NCBI GenBank assembly: GCA_050011155.1
Contig: JBEKJP010000003.1
Coordinates: forward strand, 56,029-120,028
Source of the DNA: Palsa-504 sp050011155
GTDB lineage: Bacteria; Actinomycetota; Actinomycetes; Streptosporangiales; Streptosporangiaceae
Direction: 5' to 3'
DNA length: 64,000 bases
Positions 7,315 through 15,164 of this stretch are shown here, in pieces. The position numbers were made by a program, and so were the translations under genes. How positions within the stretch are numbered: the first letter of the stretch is position 1; each line of letters starts with the position of its first letter. The notes beneath the pieces are model-generated. The model ran no database searches. It worked only from the letters and a program-made list of their open reading frames with translations, and was not told the DNA's origin.

Positions 7315-10095
7315 GTGGCGATCCGTGCCCGTAACGGCTCGACCCGCTCGCGCGGCGGGCTGGATGAGGCTGCCCAGGACGCTATCAACGTGACGTCAGC
7401 GCGTCCTGCCGCGACGAAGCCTTCTCCCCGTCAGAGCTCAAGCGGTAAGCCGCGCGCAACGCAGACCCGTTCGGGACAAAAGAGCCCGGCACCGAAGAAA
7501 AAGAGCAGCAAGGGTACGGGCCGCAAGCCGGCTACGGCGAGGGGCCGCACCCGCAAGGGCAGCACAGGGAAGGGCGGGGGAGCCAAAGGGCGGTCGTCCG
7601 CTCCGCCGCCGGATCCCGTCGTCATCCTGATCGGGTGGGTCGGGAAAGCGATCGGGGCCGCCTGGACGGCGGTGGCCGGCTCCGTCGGGTTCGCGGCCCG
7701 GGGCGTTGGCCGCGGCGCGCGTGACCTGGACCCGCACCACCGCCGGGACGGGCTGGGGCTGCTGACCCTCGGCGTGGCCATCGTGCTCGGGGCCGCGCTG
7801 TGGGGCCGGATGGATAACGTGGTGGGGCGGGCCATCCACGCCGTGGCGGTCGACGCGTTCGGCTCGCTGTCCTGGATCTTCCCGGTGCTGGCGCTACTGC
7901 TGGCCTGGCGGTTCCTGCGGCACCCGGACCGCAACTCCGAGACGGTGCGGGCCGCCATCGGCTGGACGGCGCTGCTGCTCGGCGTGCTCGGCATGATCCA
8001 CATCGCCAAGGGGACCCCGCATCCGTCCGACGGCGCCCGCGCCATTCACCTGGCCGGCGGGTACGTCGGCTACGCGGTGTCGGGGCCGCTGGCCGCCGCG
8101 GTCACACCGTGGGTAGCGGCGCCGCTGCTCGCCCTGCTGGCCGCGTTCGGCCTCCTGGTCATTTCCGGCACGCCGCTGCACCGGGTTCCGGAACGCTTCG
8201 CCGAGCTCCGGGAGATGTTCGGCCACGGCCGGGCCTACGCCGGGAACGACGGCGAGGACGACTTGGAGATCGACGAGGATTACGAGGGCGGCACCGGCGC
8301 GGTGCGCCGGGCCCGCGGCCAGATCGCCCGGCAGATCAGGCTGCGCCCGGCCATCGAGGCGGGCGAGCACGTCAAGCCGTACGACACGCCGCTGATCGAG
8401 CAGGACGCCAAGCGCGGTAAGGGCGCGAGCCGCCGTCCGGATGGCAGCGACGGCCTGATGGAGGCGCTGGCCTTCGACGGCGGCGACGACCAGGAGGTGG
8501 CGGTTCCGGCCACCTCAGGACCGCCGCCCCGGCCGGAGCCCCCGGCGCCCGAGCCGCCCGCGTTTGCCGTGCCCGCGCCGTCCGCGCCGCTGCGGAACCC
8601 GGAGCAGCTCACGCTGAGCGCGGGCGACGCGGTGGCGTACACGCTGCCGCCGACCGCGCTGCTGCGGCCTGGGTCGGCGCCCAAGGCGCGGACCCGGGCC
8701 AACGACATCGTGGTGGCCGCGCTGACCGAGGTGCTCGAGCAGTTCCAGGTGGACGCGCATGTGATGGGGTTCACCCGGGGGCCGACGGTGACCAGGTACG
8801 AGATCGAGCTCGGCCCGGCGGTCAAGGTCGAGCGGGTCACCGCGCTGTCCAAGAACATCTCCTACGCCGTCAAGAGCGCCGACGTGCGGATCATCTCGCC
8901 GATCCCGGGCAAGTCGGCGATCGGGGTGGAGATCCCCAACACCGACAAGGAAGTCGTCAGCCTGGGCGACGTGCTCAAGTCGCAGATCGCGCTGGGCGAC
9001 CACCACCCGATGGTGGTCGGCCTGGGCAAGGACGTCGAGGGCGCGGTCAAGGTGGCCAACCTGGCCAAGATGCCGCACCTGCTGATCGCCGGCGCCACCG
9101 GCGCGGGCAAGTCCGTGTGCCTGGGCGGGCTGATCACCTCGATCCTGACCCGGGCCACGCCGGATGAGGTGCGGATGATCCTGATCGACCCCAAGCGGGT
9201 CGAGCTGACCATCTACGACGGCATCCCGCACCTGATCACGCCCATCATCACCAATCCGAAGAAGGCGGCCGAGGCGCTCGACTGGGTGGTCGGGGAGATG
9301 GAGCGCCGCTACGACGACCTGGCCGCGTCCGGGTTCCGGCACGTGGACGACTTCAACAAGGCGGTCCGGGCGGGCCACCTCAAGCCGCCGCCCGGCTCCG
9401 AGCGGGTCTACCAGCCGTACCCGTACCTGCTGGTGATCGTGGACGAGCTCGCCGACCTGATGATGGTGGCCCCGCGCGACGTGGAAGACTCCGTGGTGCG
9501 GATCACCCAGCTGGCCCGGGCGGCCGGCATCCACCTGGTGCTGGCCACCCAGCGTCCGTCGGTGGACGTGGTGACCGGGCTGATCAAGGCCAACGTGCCG
9601 TCGCGGCTGGCGTTCGCCACGTCGAGCCTGGCCGACTCGCGGGTCATCCTGGATCAGCCGGGCGCGGAGAAGCTGGTCGGCCAGGGCGACGCGCTGTTCC
9701 TGCCGATGGGCGCGTCCAAGCCGATCCGGCTGCAGAACGCGTTCGTCTCGGAGAAGGAAATCCGGGACATCGTCGAGCACTGCAAGAAGCAGGCCAACCC
9801 CGAGTACCGCGAGGACGTCGCGGCCGTGCCGGAGAAGACCCGCGAGATCGACTCCGACATCGGCGACGACATGGACCTGCTCATCCAGGCGGCCGAGCTG
9901 ATCATCTCCAGCCAGTTCGGCTCGACCTCGATGCTGCAGCGCAAGCTGCGGGTCGGCTTCGCCAAGGCCGGGCGGCTGATGGACCTGCTGGAAAGCCGGG
10001 ACATCGTGGGCCCGTCGGAGGGCTCCAAGGCCCGTGACGTGCTGGTCCGCCCGGAGGACATGGACGCGACCATCATCTTGCTGCGCGGTGGGTAA
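7315..10095 (+). CDS. ftsK: DNA translocase FtsK/SpoIIIE
   Basis: The 926-aa protein is the septal DNA pump that clears chromosomes during division or sporulation. A basic, Ser/Lys-rich N-terminus of about 100 residues precedes about four transmembrane segments (roughly residues 140-290). A variable linker leads to the motor: Walker A GATGAGKS at 593-600 and Walker B VIVDEL at about 707. The C-terminal winged-helix gamma domain includes SSQFGSTSMLQRKLRVGFAK. The GTG start at 7315 lies close to a GGTGGG sequence. The gene leads the conserved actinobacterial order towards rimO and clgR. Confidence 0.95.
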   Translation: MAIRARNGSTRSRGGLDEAAQDAINVTSARPAATKPSPRQSSSGKPRATQTRSGQKSPAPKKKSSKGTGRKPATARGRTRKGSTGKGGGAKGRSSAPPPDPVVILIGWVGKAIGAAWTAVAGSVGFAARGVGRGARDLDPHHRRDGLGLLTLGVAIVLGAALWGRMDNVVGRAIHAVAVDAFGSLSWIFPVLALLLAWRFLRHPDRNSETVRAAIGWTALLLGVLGMIHIAKGTPHPSDGARAIHLAGGYVGYAVSGPLAAAVTPWVAAPLLALLAAFGLLVISGTPLHRVPERFAELREMFGHGRAYAGNDGEDDLEIDEDYEGGTGAVRRARGQIARQIRLRPAIEAGEHVKPYDTPLIEQDAKRGKGASRRPDGSDGLMEALAFDGGDDQEVAVPATSGPPPRPEPPAPEPPAFAVPAPSAPLRNPEQLTLSAGDAVAYTLPPTALLRPGSAPKARTRANDIVVAALTEVLEQFQVDAHVMGFTRGPTVTRYEIELGPAVKVERVTALSKNISYAVKSADVRIISPIPGKSAIGVEIPNTDKEVVSLGDVLKSQIALGDHHPMVVGLGKDVEGAVKVANLAKMPHLLIAGATGAGKSVCLGGLITSILTRATPDEVRMILIDPKRVELTIYDGIPHLITPIITNPKKAAEALDWVVGEMERRYDDLAASGFRHVDDFNKAVRAGHLKPPPGSERVYQPYPYLLVIVDELADLMMVAPRDVEDSVVRITQLARAAGIHLVLATQRPSVDVVTGLIKANVPSRLAFATSSLADSRVILDQPGAEKLVGQGDALFLPMGASKPIRLQNAFVSEKEIRDIVEHCKKQANPEYREDVAAVPEKTREIDSDIGDDMDLLIQAAELIISSQFGSTSMLQRKLRVGFAKAGRLMDLLESRDIVGPSEGSKARDVLVRPEDMDATIILLRGG

Positions 10096-10118
10096 CCCGG
10101 CTCCCCCTATGCTGTGTC

Positions 10119-10904
10119 GTGGTAATGACTCAGGGGTACGTGGAGGCGGCCGTGAGCATCGGTGAATCCCTGGCGGAAGCACGCCGTCAGGCCGGGCTCA
10201 GCGTAACCCAAGTCAGCCAGCAGACCCGGATCAGGGAATCGATTATCCGGGACATCGAGCAGGACGACTTCTCCGCCTGCGGCGGCGACTTCTACGCCCG
10301 CGGGCACATCCGCGGCATCGCCAGCGTCGTCGGGGCCGATCCGGTCCCGCTGATCAGTGCGTATGACGCGGAACACGGCCCGCCCGGCGCGATCAGGGCG
10401 GCCGACGTGTTCGAGCCGTCCACCCCGATCAAGCTCCGGGAGCGCCGCCGCTCGCCCAGCCTGAGCCTGATCGTGGCGGTGGTCCTGCTGGCCATCATCG
10501 GGTTCGGCGCCTACCGGCTGGTATTGAGCGACAGCTCGGACGCGAAGGCCAAGGCGGCCGCGGCGGCCTCCCACCGGGCCACGGCCTCCGCCAAGCCCTC
10601 GCCGCGGCCCACGCCGTCGCCGACGCGCACCGCGGACGACGTGGTGATTCAGCTCACCGCCACCGAGGACTGCTGGGTCCAGCTGACCAGCAGCAGCGAC
10701 GGCACGCAGATCTACATGGGGGTGATCCAGGCGGGCGCCTCGATGAAGTGGACCGAGAAGAAGGCGGTGGACGTCCGGCTGGGCAATCCGGGCGGTGTCG
10801 TCCTCACCGTCAACGGCCAGCGCCAGAACCCGGACAGCACGGTCCCGGTGACCTTGAGCTTCAGCCCCGGGACGAATACAGCGAGTACCCCCTCGCCTGG
10901 GTAG
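10119..10904 (+). CDS. RodZ-like helix-turn-helix membrane protein (DUF4115)
   Basis: The protein has a cytoplasmic XRE-type helix-turn-helix (SIGESLAEARRQAG to CGGDFYARGHIRGIA), a basic stretch, one transmembrane segment (SLIVAVVLLAIIGFGAYRLV), a Ser/Pro/Thr/Ala-rich spacer and a C-terminal DUF4115 beta domain ending in a Ser/Pro tail. This is the RodZ layout, associated with cell-shape or division machinery. GTG at 10119 and ATG at 10125 are possible starts. GTG at 10152 gives the cleanest family N-terminus (VSIGESLAEAR) and may be the true start. It sits between ftsK and rimO as in other actinobacteria. Confidence 0.85.
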   Translation: MVMTQGYVEAAVSIGESLAEARRQAGLSVTQVSQQTRIRESIIRDIEQDDFSACGGDFYARGHIRGIASVVGADPVPLISAYDAEHGPPGAIRAADVFEPSTPIKLRERRRSPSLSLIVAVVLLAIIGFGAYRLVLSDSSDAKAKAAAAASHRATASAKPSPRPTPSPTRTADDVVIQLTATEDCWVQLTSSSDGTQIYMGVIQAGASMKWTEKKAVDVRLGNPGGVVLTVNGQRQNPDSTVPVTLSFSPGTNTASTPSPG

Positions 10905-11330
10905 GCGAAATGACAGACGGCCACTCTACGATGATTTCGTATTAAATTTCTCGGCGAGTCTTCCAGATAAGCTGCCCAGCGGTCCTGTGCTGATCACCGT
11001 GACAGATACCGATAGAGGTTGCCCTATGCCGCTTGGTCGGCTGCACCGCATCATCGCTGCGGAAGCTGCGAAGAGCAAGTCGTGTTCACTCCCGCAAGAC
11101 GCGAGGGTCAGCTAACCCATCTCGCCCGCAGCATCGCCGACCAGGACTGGCCTTGTCCGAGAGGCTAACAGCCTGCGGAGGGACGGCAAGACCCGGTAAG
11201 ACCGGGCACGTCTCGATGAACCAGGAACCTGGTCGTTTGCATGTGAAGGACCAGGACCGCTGCCGGGTAACCGGCGGCTGCGGACAGTAGCTTCTCAAAG
11301 CTCACTGATCTGCAACGGTAGGCTCTGCGT
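10905..11330 (+). ncRNA. Candidate structured leader upstream of rimO
   Basis: This 426-bp stretch has no family-level gene. It contains a 29-codon ORF (11026-11115) with a good Shine-Dalgarno. Three hairpins follow: 11192-11206 (CCCGGT with ACCGGG), 11220-11232 (ACCAG with CTGGT) and 11259-11278 (GCTGCCGG with CCGGCGGC, GTAA loop). The sequence CCTGGTC at 11228-11234 can instead pair with GACCAGG at 11249-11255, so two structures compete. This looks like an attenuator or switch. It does not match riboswitch, RNase P, SRP or tmRNA consensus sequences I recognise. Confidence 0.4.
11026..11115 (+). CDS. Possible 29-aa leader peptide
   Basis: An ATG preceded by AGAGG with 7-nt spacing opens a short frame, beginning MPLGRLHRIIAAEAAKSKS and ending at TAA. 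It lies 215 bp before rimO and just before the paired hairpins. The sequence matches nothing known to me and lacks a run of one amino acid that would show classical attenuation. Confidence 0.3.
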   Translation: MPLGRLHRIIAAEAAKSKSCSLPQDARVS

Positions 11331-12764
11331 GTGCCTGTTAGATCGAAACCCACGGAAGCCGGGCCGCGTACGGTCAGCCTGGTCACTCTCGGCTGCGCGC
11401 GTAACGAGGTCGATTCGGAAGAGCTCGCGGCGCGGCTGACCGCGGCCGGCTGGGAGCTGACCGAGGACGGCGACGCCTCGGTCGTGCTCGTGAACACCTG
11501 CGGCTTCATCCAGGCGGCCAAGCAGGAGTCGATCGACGAGCTGCTGGCCGCGGCGGAGTCGGGCGCCAAGGTCGCCGCCGTCGGCTGCCTGGCCGAACGC
11601 TACGGCGCCGACCTGGCCGACGAGCTGCCCGAGGCGCAGGTGCTCAGCTTCGACGACTACACCGAGATCGGGGCCCGGCTGGACGACGTGCTGGCCGGCC
11701 GCCAGCGCCCCGCGCACGTGGCCAGGGACCGGCGCGCCCTGCTGCCCATCACCCCCGCCGAACGCCAGCCCATGCAGCGTCCGGCGCCGCCAGAGGCTCC
11801 CGCCGCGCCCTGGACGGGACCGGACGGCGGCGTGTTCCGGCGGCGGCTGTCGGGCGGGGTGGTCGCGCCGCTGAAGATCGCGTCCGGCTGCGACCGCCGC
11901 TGCTCGTTCTGTGCCATCCCTTCCTTCCGCGGCGCGTTCGTCTCCCGCCGCCCGCCCGAGATCGCGGCCGAGGCCCGCTGGCTGGCCGCCCAGGGCGTCC
12001 GCGAGCTGGTGCTGGTCAGCGAGAACTCCACCTCCTACGGCAAGGACCTGGGCAACCTGCGGCTGCTCGAGGAGGTGCTGCCCGACCTGGCCGCCACCGA
12101 GGGCATCGAGCGGGTCAGGATCAGCTACCTGCAGCCCGCCGAGCTGCGGCCCGGGCTGATCGAGGTGATCGCGGGCACACCGGGCGTGGCGCCCTACTTC
12201 GACCTGTCGTTCCAGCACGCCAGCGGCCGGGTGCTGCGGGCCATGCGCAGGTTCGGCGACCGCGAGCGCTTTCTCACCTTGCTCGACCAGATCAGGGAGC
12301 TGAGCCCGCGGGCCGGGGTGCGGTCCAACTTCATCGTCGGCTTCCCCGGCGAGACCACGGAGGACCTGGCCGAGCTCGAGGCGTTCCTGAGCCACGCCGG
12401 GCTCGACGCGATCGGGATCTTCGGCTACTCCGACGAGGACGGCACCGAGGCGGAGTCGCTGCCCGGGAAGCTGGACGGGGCGGAGGTGGCCCGCCGGGTC
12501 GAGGAGTTCGCCGCGCTGGCCGACGAGCTGATGACGCAGCGGGCCGAGAGCCGCCTGGGCGAGACCCTGGACGTGCTGATCGAGGAGGAGGCCGAGGACG
12601 GCCCGGACGGTACGTACCTGGGCCGCGCCGCCCACCAGGCGCCCGAGGTCGACGGGGTGACCACGGTCACCTCCAGCACGCCGCTGGCCGCCGGGGACAT
12701 GGTCCGCGCGGTGGTGACCGGCTCCGAGGGAGTCGACCTGATCGCTGACGTGAAGCCGCGGTGA
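11331..12764 (+). CDS. rimO: Ribosomal protein S12 methylthiotransferase RimO
   Basis: This radical-SAM enzyme adds a methylthio group to the conserved Asp of ribosomal protein S12. The 477-aa protein has the UPF0004 N-terminal domain (LGCARNEVDSEELAARL, NTCGFI, GCLAERY) with three cluster cysteines. The radical-SAM cysteines C187, C191 and C194 are in CDRRCSFC, and a C-terminal TRAM domain follows. It starts at GTG 11331. The stop overlaps the pgsA GTG start (GTGA), indicating an operon. Confidence 0.95.
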   Translation: MPVRSKPTEAGPRTVSLVTLGCARNEVDSEELAARLTAAGWELTEDGDASVVLVNTCGFIQAAKQESIDELLAAAESGAKVAAVGCLAERYGADLADELPEAQVLSFDDYTEIGARLDDVLAGRQRPAHVARDRRALLPITPAERQPMQRPAPPEAPAAPWTGPDGGVFRRRLSGGVVAPLKIASGCDRRCSFCAIPSFRGAFVSRRPPEIAAEARWLAAQGVRELVLVSENSTSYGKDLGNLRLLEEVLPDLAATEGIERVRISYLQPAELRPGLIEVIAGTPGVAPYFDLSFQHASGRVLRAMRRFGDRERFLTLLDQIRELSPRAGVRSNFIVGFPGETTEDLAELEAFLSHAGLDAIGIFGYSDEDGTEAESLPGKLDGAEVARRVEEFAALADELMTQRAESRLGETLDVLIEEEAEDGPDGTYLGRAAHQAPEVDGVTTVTSSTPLAAGDMVRAVVTGSEGVDLIADVKPR

Positions 12765-13351
12765 CCCGCGAGGCCGGGCTGTGGAATGTGGCGAACGTCC
12801 TCACGATGGTTCGCATCGTTCTCGTCCCGGTCTTCGTCGCCTTCCTGTTCGCGGGCGGCACCGGCTGGCGGCTCGCGGCGCTCGGCACGTTCTGCGTGGC
12901 GTCCTTCACCGACCTGCTCGACGGGCGGCTGGCCCGCAGCCGCGGGCTGGTGACCGACTTCGGCAAGATCGCCGATCCGGTCGCCGACAAGGCCCTGACC
13001 GGCGCGGCCCTGATCAGCCTGTCCGTGCTCGGCGAACTACCATGGTGGGTCACCGGCGTGATCATGTTCCGGGAGCTCGGGGTGACCGGGCTGCGGTTCT
13101 GGGTGATCCGCTGGGGCGTGATCGCCGCCAGCCGCGGCGGCAAGCTCAAGACCCTCCTCCAGGTCATCGCGATCTGCCTGTACGTGCTGCCCGGCGGGCT
13201 GAGCCCGCCGGGGGTGGTGCGCGGGCTCTTCATGGCGGCGGCGGTTGTGGTTACCGTGGTGACCGGCGCCGACTACGTTCTCCAGGCGGTGCGGCTCCGT
13301 CGTTCAACACCGGGTACGGCTGGTGAGGGTTCCGGGCTAGGGGAGGCATGA
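12761..13351 (+). CDS. pgsA: CDP-diacylglycerol-glycerol-3-phosphate 3-phosphatidyltransferase
   Basis: This membrane enzyme makes phosphatidylglycerophosphate from CDP-diacylglycerol. The 196-aa protein has several transmembrane helices and the CDP-alcohol phosphotransferase signature, visible as DLLDGRLARSRG followed by DFGKIADPVADK. It overlaps rimO upstream and cinA downstream (ATGA), so the three genes form a tight unit. Confidence 0.93.
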   Translation: MTREAGLWNVANVLTMVRIVLVPVFVAFLFAGGTGWRLAALGTFCVASFTDLLDGRLARSRGLVTDFGKIADPVADKALTGAALISLSVLGELPWWVTGVIMFRELGVTGLRFWVIRWGVIAASRGGKLKTLLQVIAICLYVLPGGLSPPGVVRGLFMAAAVVVTVVTGADYVLQAVRLRRSTPGTAGEGSGLGEA

Positions 13352-13947
13352 TCGTGGTTGAGGGGTCAGGGGCACCTGGGTCTGCGGGTTCACCCGCAGG
13401 GGACTCGTCTGCGGGGGACTCGTCTGCGGAGGGCTCGTCCGTGACGGGCTCGTCCGCGGGCGCGGCGGCGCGCGACCTGGCCGGCCAGGTCCTTGACCGG
13501 TTGCGGGCCGCGGGCCAGACGGTGGCCGTGGCCGAGTCCCTGACCGGCGGCCTTGTCGCGGCCGCGCTTACCGACGTGCCCGGCTCCTCCGCCGCCTTCC
13601 GCGGCGGTGTGGTCGCCTACGCCACCGAGCTGAAGGCCGAGCTTCTCGGCGTGGACGCGATGATGCTCCGCAGGCACGGCGCGATCTACCCGCCGGTCGC
13701 CGCGGCGATGGCTCAGGGCGTCAGGGCCCGTCTCGGCGCCACCTACGGGGTAGCCACCACCGGGGTCGCCGGACCCGACTCCGCCGACGGCCAGCCGGTG
13801 GGTACCGCGCACATCGCGGTCAGCGTGGCCGACGACACGGTGGTACGCACGATCGCGCTGGCCGGGGACAGGCATGAAATACGTAGACTGACGGTGGAGC
13901 ATGCCCTGGGACTGCTGCTTGGCCGGCTTCGGGAAGATAGTTACTGA
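13348..13947 (+). CDS. cinA: CinA-family nicotinamide-nucleotide amidohydrolase
   Basis: The 199-aa protein matches the C-terminal CinA domain (PncC), which deamidates NMN. Family segments are VAVAESLTGGLVAAALT, GVVAYATELKAELLGV and ATTGVAGPDSADGQPVGT. About 40 N-terminal residues are a Gly/Ser/Ala-rich repeat (SSAGDSSAEGSS) encoded by degenerate 15-bp units, which is unusual and probably disordered. No N-terminal CinA MoCF domain is present, as in many bacteria that have only the short form. Confidence 0.9.
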   Translation: MIVVEGSGAPGSAGSPAGDSSAGDSSAEGSSVTGSSAGAAARDLAGQVLDRLRAAGQTVAVAESLTGGLVAAALTDVPGSSAAFRGGVVAYATELKAELLGVDAMMLRRHGAIYPPVAAAMAQGVRARLGATYGVATTGVAGPDSADGQPVGTAHIAVSVADDTVVRTIALAGDRHEIRRLTVEHALGLLLGRLREDSY

Positions 13948-13958
13948 TTACAGCGTTA

Positions 13959-13972
13959 CGTTGGCAGCGAAC
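13959..13972 (-). promoter_or_regulatory. Possible ClgR operator
   Basis: Read on the minus strand, GTTCGC, TGCCA, ACG resembles the ClgR site GTTCGC-N5-GCG with one mismatch. It lies about 90 bp before clgR, and ClgR proteins commonly control their own gene. The short length makes a chance match possible. Confidence 0.35.
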
Positions 13973-14060
13973 ACGAACTGGCATGATCTCGCGGACTTAC
14001 GGTTAGTCCAGGTACGGTGGAGGTGTCGGCGGTTTCGGCCACGGGGAAGGGAGTGCGGCG

Positions 14061-14462
14061 ATGGTTCTGCTCCGTCAGCTGCTAGGTGACGTGCTGCGTC
14101 GGCTGCGCCTGCGGCAGGGTCGAACGCTGCGGGAGGTCTCCGCCTCGGCACGCGTATCGCTCGGTTACTTGTCGGAGGTCGAGCGGGGGCAGAAGGAGGC
14201 CTCATCCGAGCTGCTCGCCGCGATCTGCGGCGCCCTCAACACGCCCCTGTCCCAGGTCTTCCGTGAGGTGTCCGACAACTTCGCCCTAGCCGAACTGCAG
14301 AGTGAGCCCGTCCTCGGCGGCCTCAGGGAGCCCGGCCTGCGGGTTCCCGTGAAGGCGAGTGTGGGCCTGGACGGCGAACGCGGCTTCGTGCCGATCAGCA
14401 CCATGGGCCCGGGCGAGGACCTGGAGTTCGTGGACGACGCGCCCGGCATGGTGTCGGTCTGA
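14061..14462 (+). CDS. clgR: ClgR-type XRE transcriptional regulator
   Basis: The 133-aa protein has an XRE helix-turn-helix over about residues 10-65 (RTLREVSASARVSLGYLSEV, ERGQKEASSELL). This is the strongly conserved ClgR sequence that activates clp and lon protease genes in actinobacteria. The AAGGGAG at a 7-nt spacing fixes the ATG start. Position immediately after cinA is the usual actinobacterial location. The C-terminal half is variable and acidic. Confidence 0.9.
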   Translation: MVLLRQLLGDVLRRLRLRQGRTLREVSASARVSLGYLSEVERGQKEASSELLAAICGALNTPLSQVFREVSDNFALAELQSEPVLGGLREPGLRVPVKASVGLDGERGFVPISTMGPGEDLEFVDDAPGMVSV

Positions 14463-14502
14463 AGGGCGACCGCGTCCCCTGGTAAGCCCGTAAGGGTCTA
14501 AG

Positions 14503-14529
14503 ACCCCGAGCTCTAAGGGCTCGGGGTCT
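14503..14529. terminator. Terminator hairpin after clgR
   Basis: A perfect 10-bp stem (GACCCCGAGC with GCTCGGGGTC) encloses a 7-nt loop between convergent clgR and the Rrf2 gene. Confidence 0.7.
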
Positions 14530-14532
14530 AAG

Positions 14533-14577
14533 TGCTGGGGGTCTAAGTGCTGGGGGTCTAAGTGCTGGGGGTCTAAG
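14533..14577. repeat. Three exact 15-bp tandem repeats
   Basis: The unit GTGCTGGGGGTCTAA occurs three times exactly, starting 3 bp after the terminator stem and sharing its GGGGTCTAA sequence. Partial units flank it. The array probably grew from one arm of the hairpin by slippage. Confidence 0.85.
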
Positions 14578-14599
14578 GGCTCGGGAGCCCCAGGCGAGC

Positions 14600-15049
14600 T
14601 CAGACCCAGGCGCTGGGGTTCTCCGTCAGGTGCTGGACCATGACCGGCAGGTTCCCGGACACGATGTCGGCCAGCGTCACCTGCTCGAGCACGGCTCGCT
14701 CGTTGGCCCGCAGCGCGATCCACACCTGCTGCAGGGGCTCGGCCACGCCCGGATAGGTGACGTTCTCGGGACGCTCGCCCCGGACGCCGAGCAGCTGGCC
14801 GTCGATGGCCCTGATGATGTCGGCCAGCGAGATCTCGGCCGCCGGGCGCGCCAGCCAGAAGCCGCCGTCGGGCCCGCGCTGGCTGCGGATGAGCCCGGCC
14901 CGCCTGAGCTGGGTCAGGATCGTCTCCAGGAACTTGCCCGGAATCTGCTGAGCACGGGCAAGCTGATCGGCCGTGACATGGCCGCTACTGGCCGCGGCGA
15001 GTTCGATCGCGGCACGCAGCGCATAGTCGGCCCGGGCTGACAGTCGCAT
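14600..15049 (-). CDS. Rrf2-family transcriptional regulator
   Basis: The chosen 149-aa protein starts at the internal ATG giving MRLSARADYALRA, the usual N-terminus of this family. ATG at 15058 is an alternative, and the frame is open further upstream. The winged-helix DNA-binding region includes ADQLARAQQIPGKFLETIL and the wing GPDGGFWLARPAAEI. The cysteines that bind the Fe-S cluster in IscR, NsrR and RsrR are absent, so a redox cluster is not expected. It is divergent from the membrane-protein gene. No operator was identified. Confidence 0.85.
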   Translation of the reverse strand: MRLSARADYALRAAIELAAASSGHVTADQLARAQQIPGKFLETILTQLRRAGLIRSQRGPDGGFWLARPAAEISLADIIRAIDGQLLGVRGERPENVTYPGVAEPLQQVWIALRANERAVLEQVTLADIVSGNLPVMVQHLTENPSAWV

Positions 15050-15164
15050 GAGGGCCATTATGCACGTTCCCAACCGGTTTTCTGGCATTGCCCAGCTGGC
15101 CGCCACCACTCACGGCGCTCTGTTAGCCTCGCTAGCGGACCATAGCGACCGGCCTGGGGTGATT

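Noticed and set aside
8515..10182. 555-codon open frame opposite ftsK
   Set aside because: Low-complexity antisense frame with no ribosome site or motif, fully covered by ftsK.
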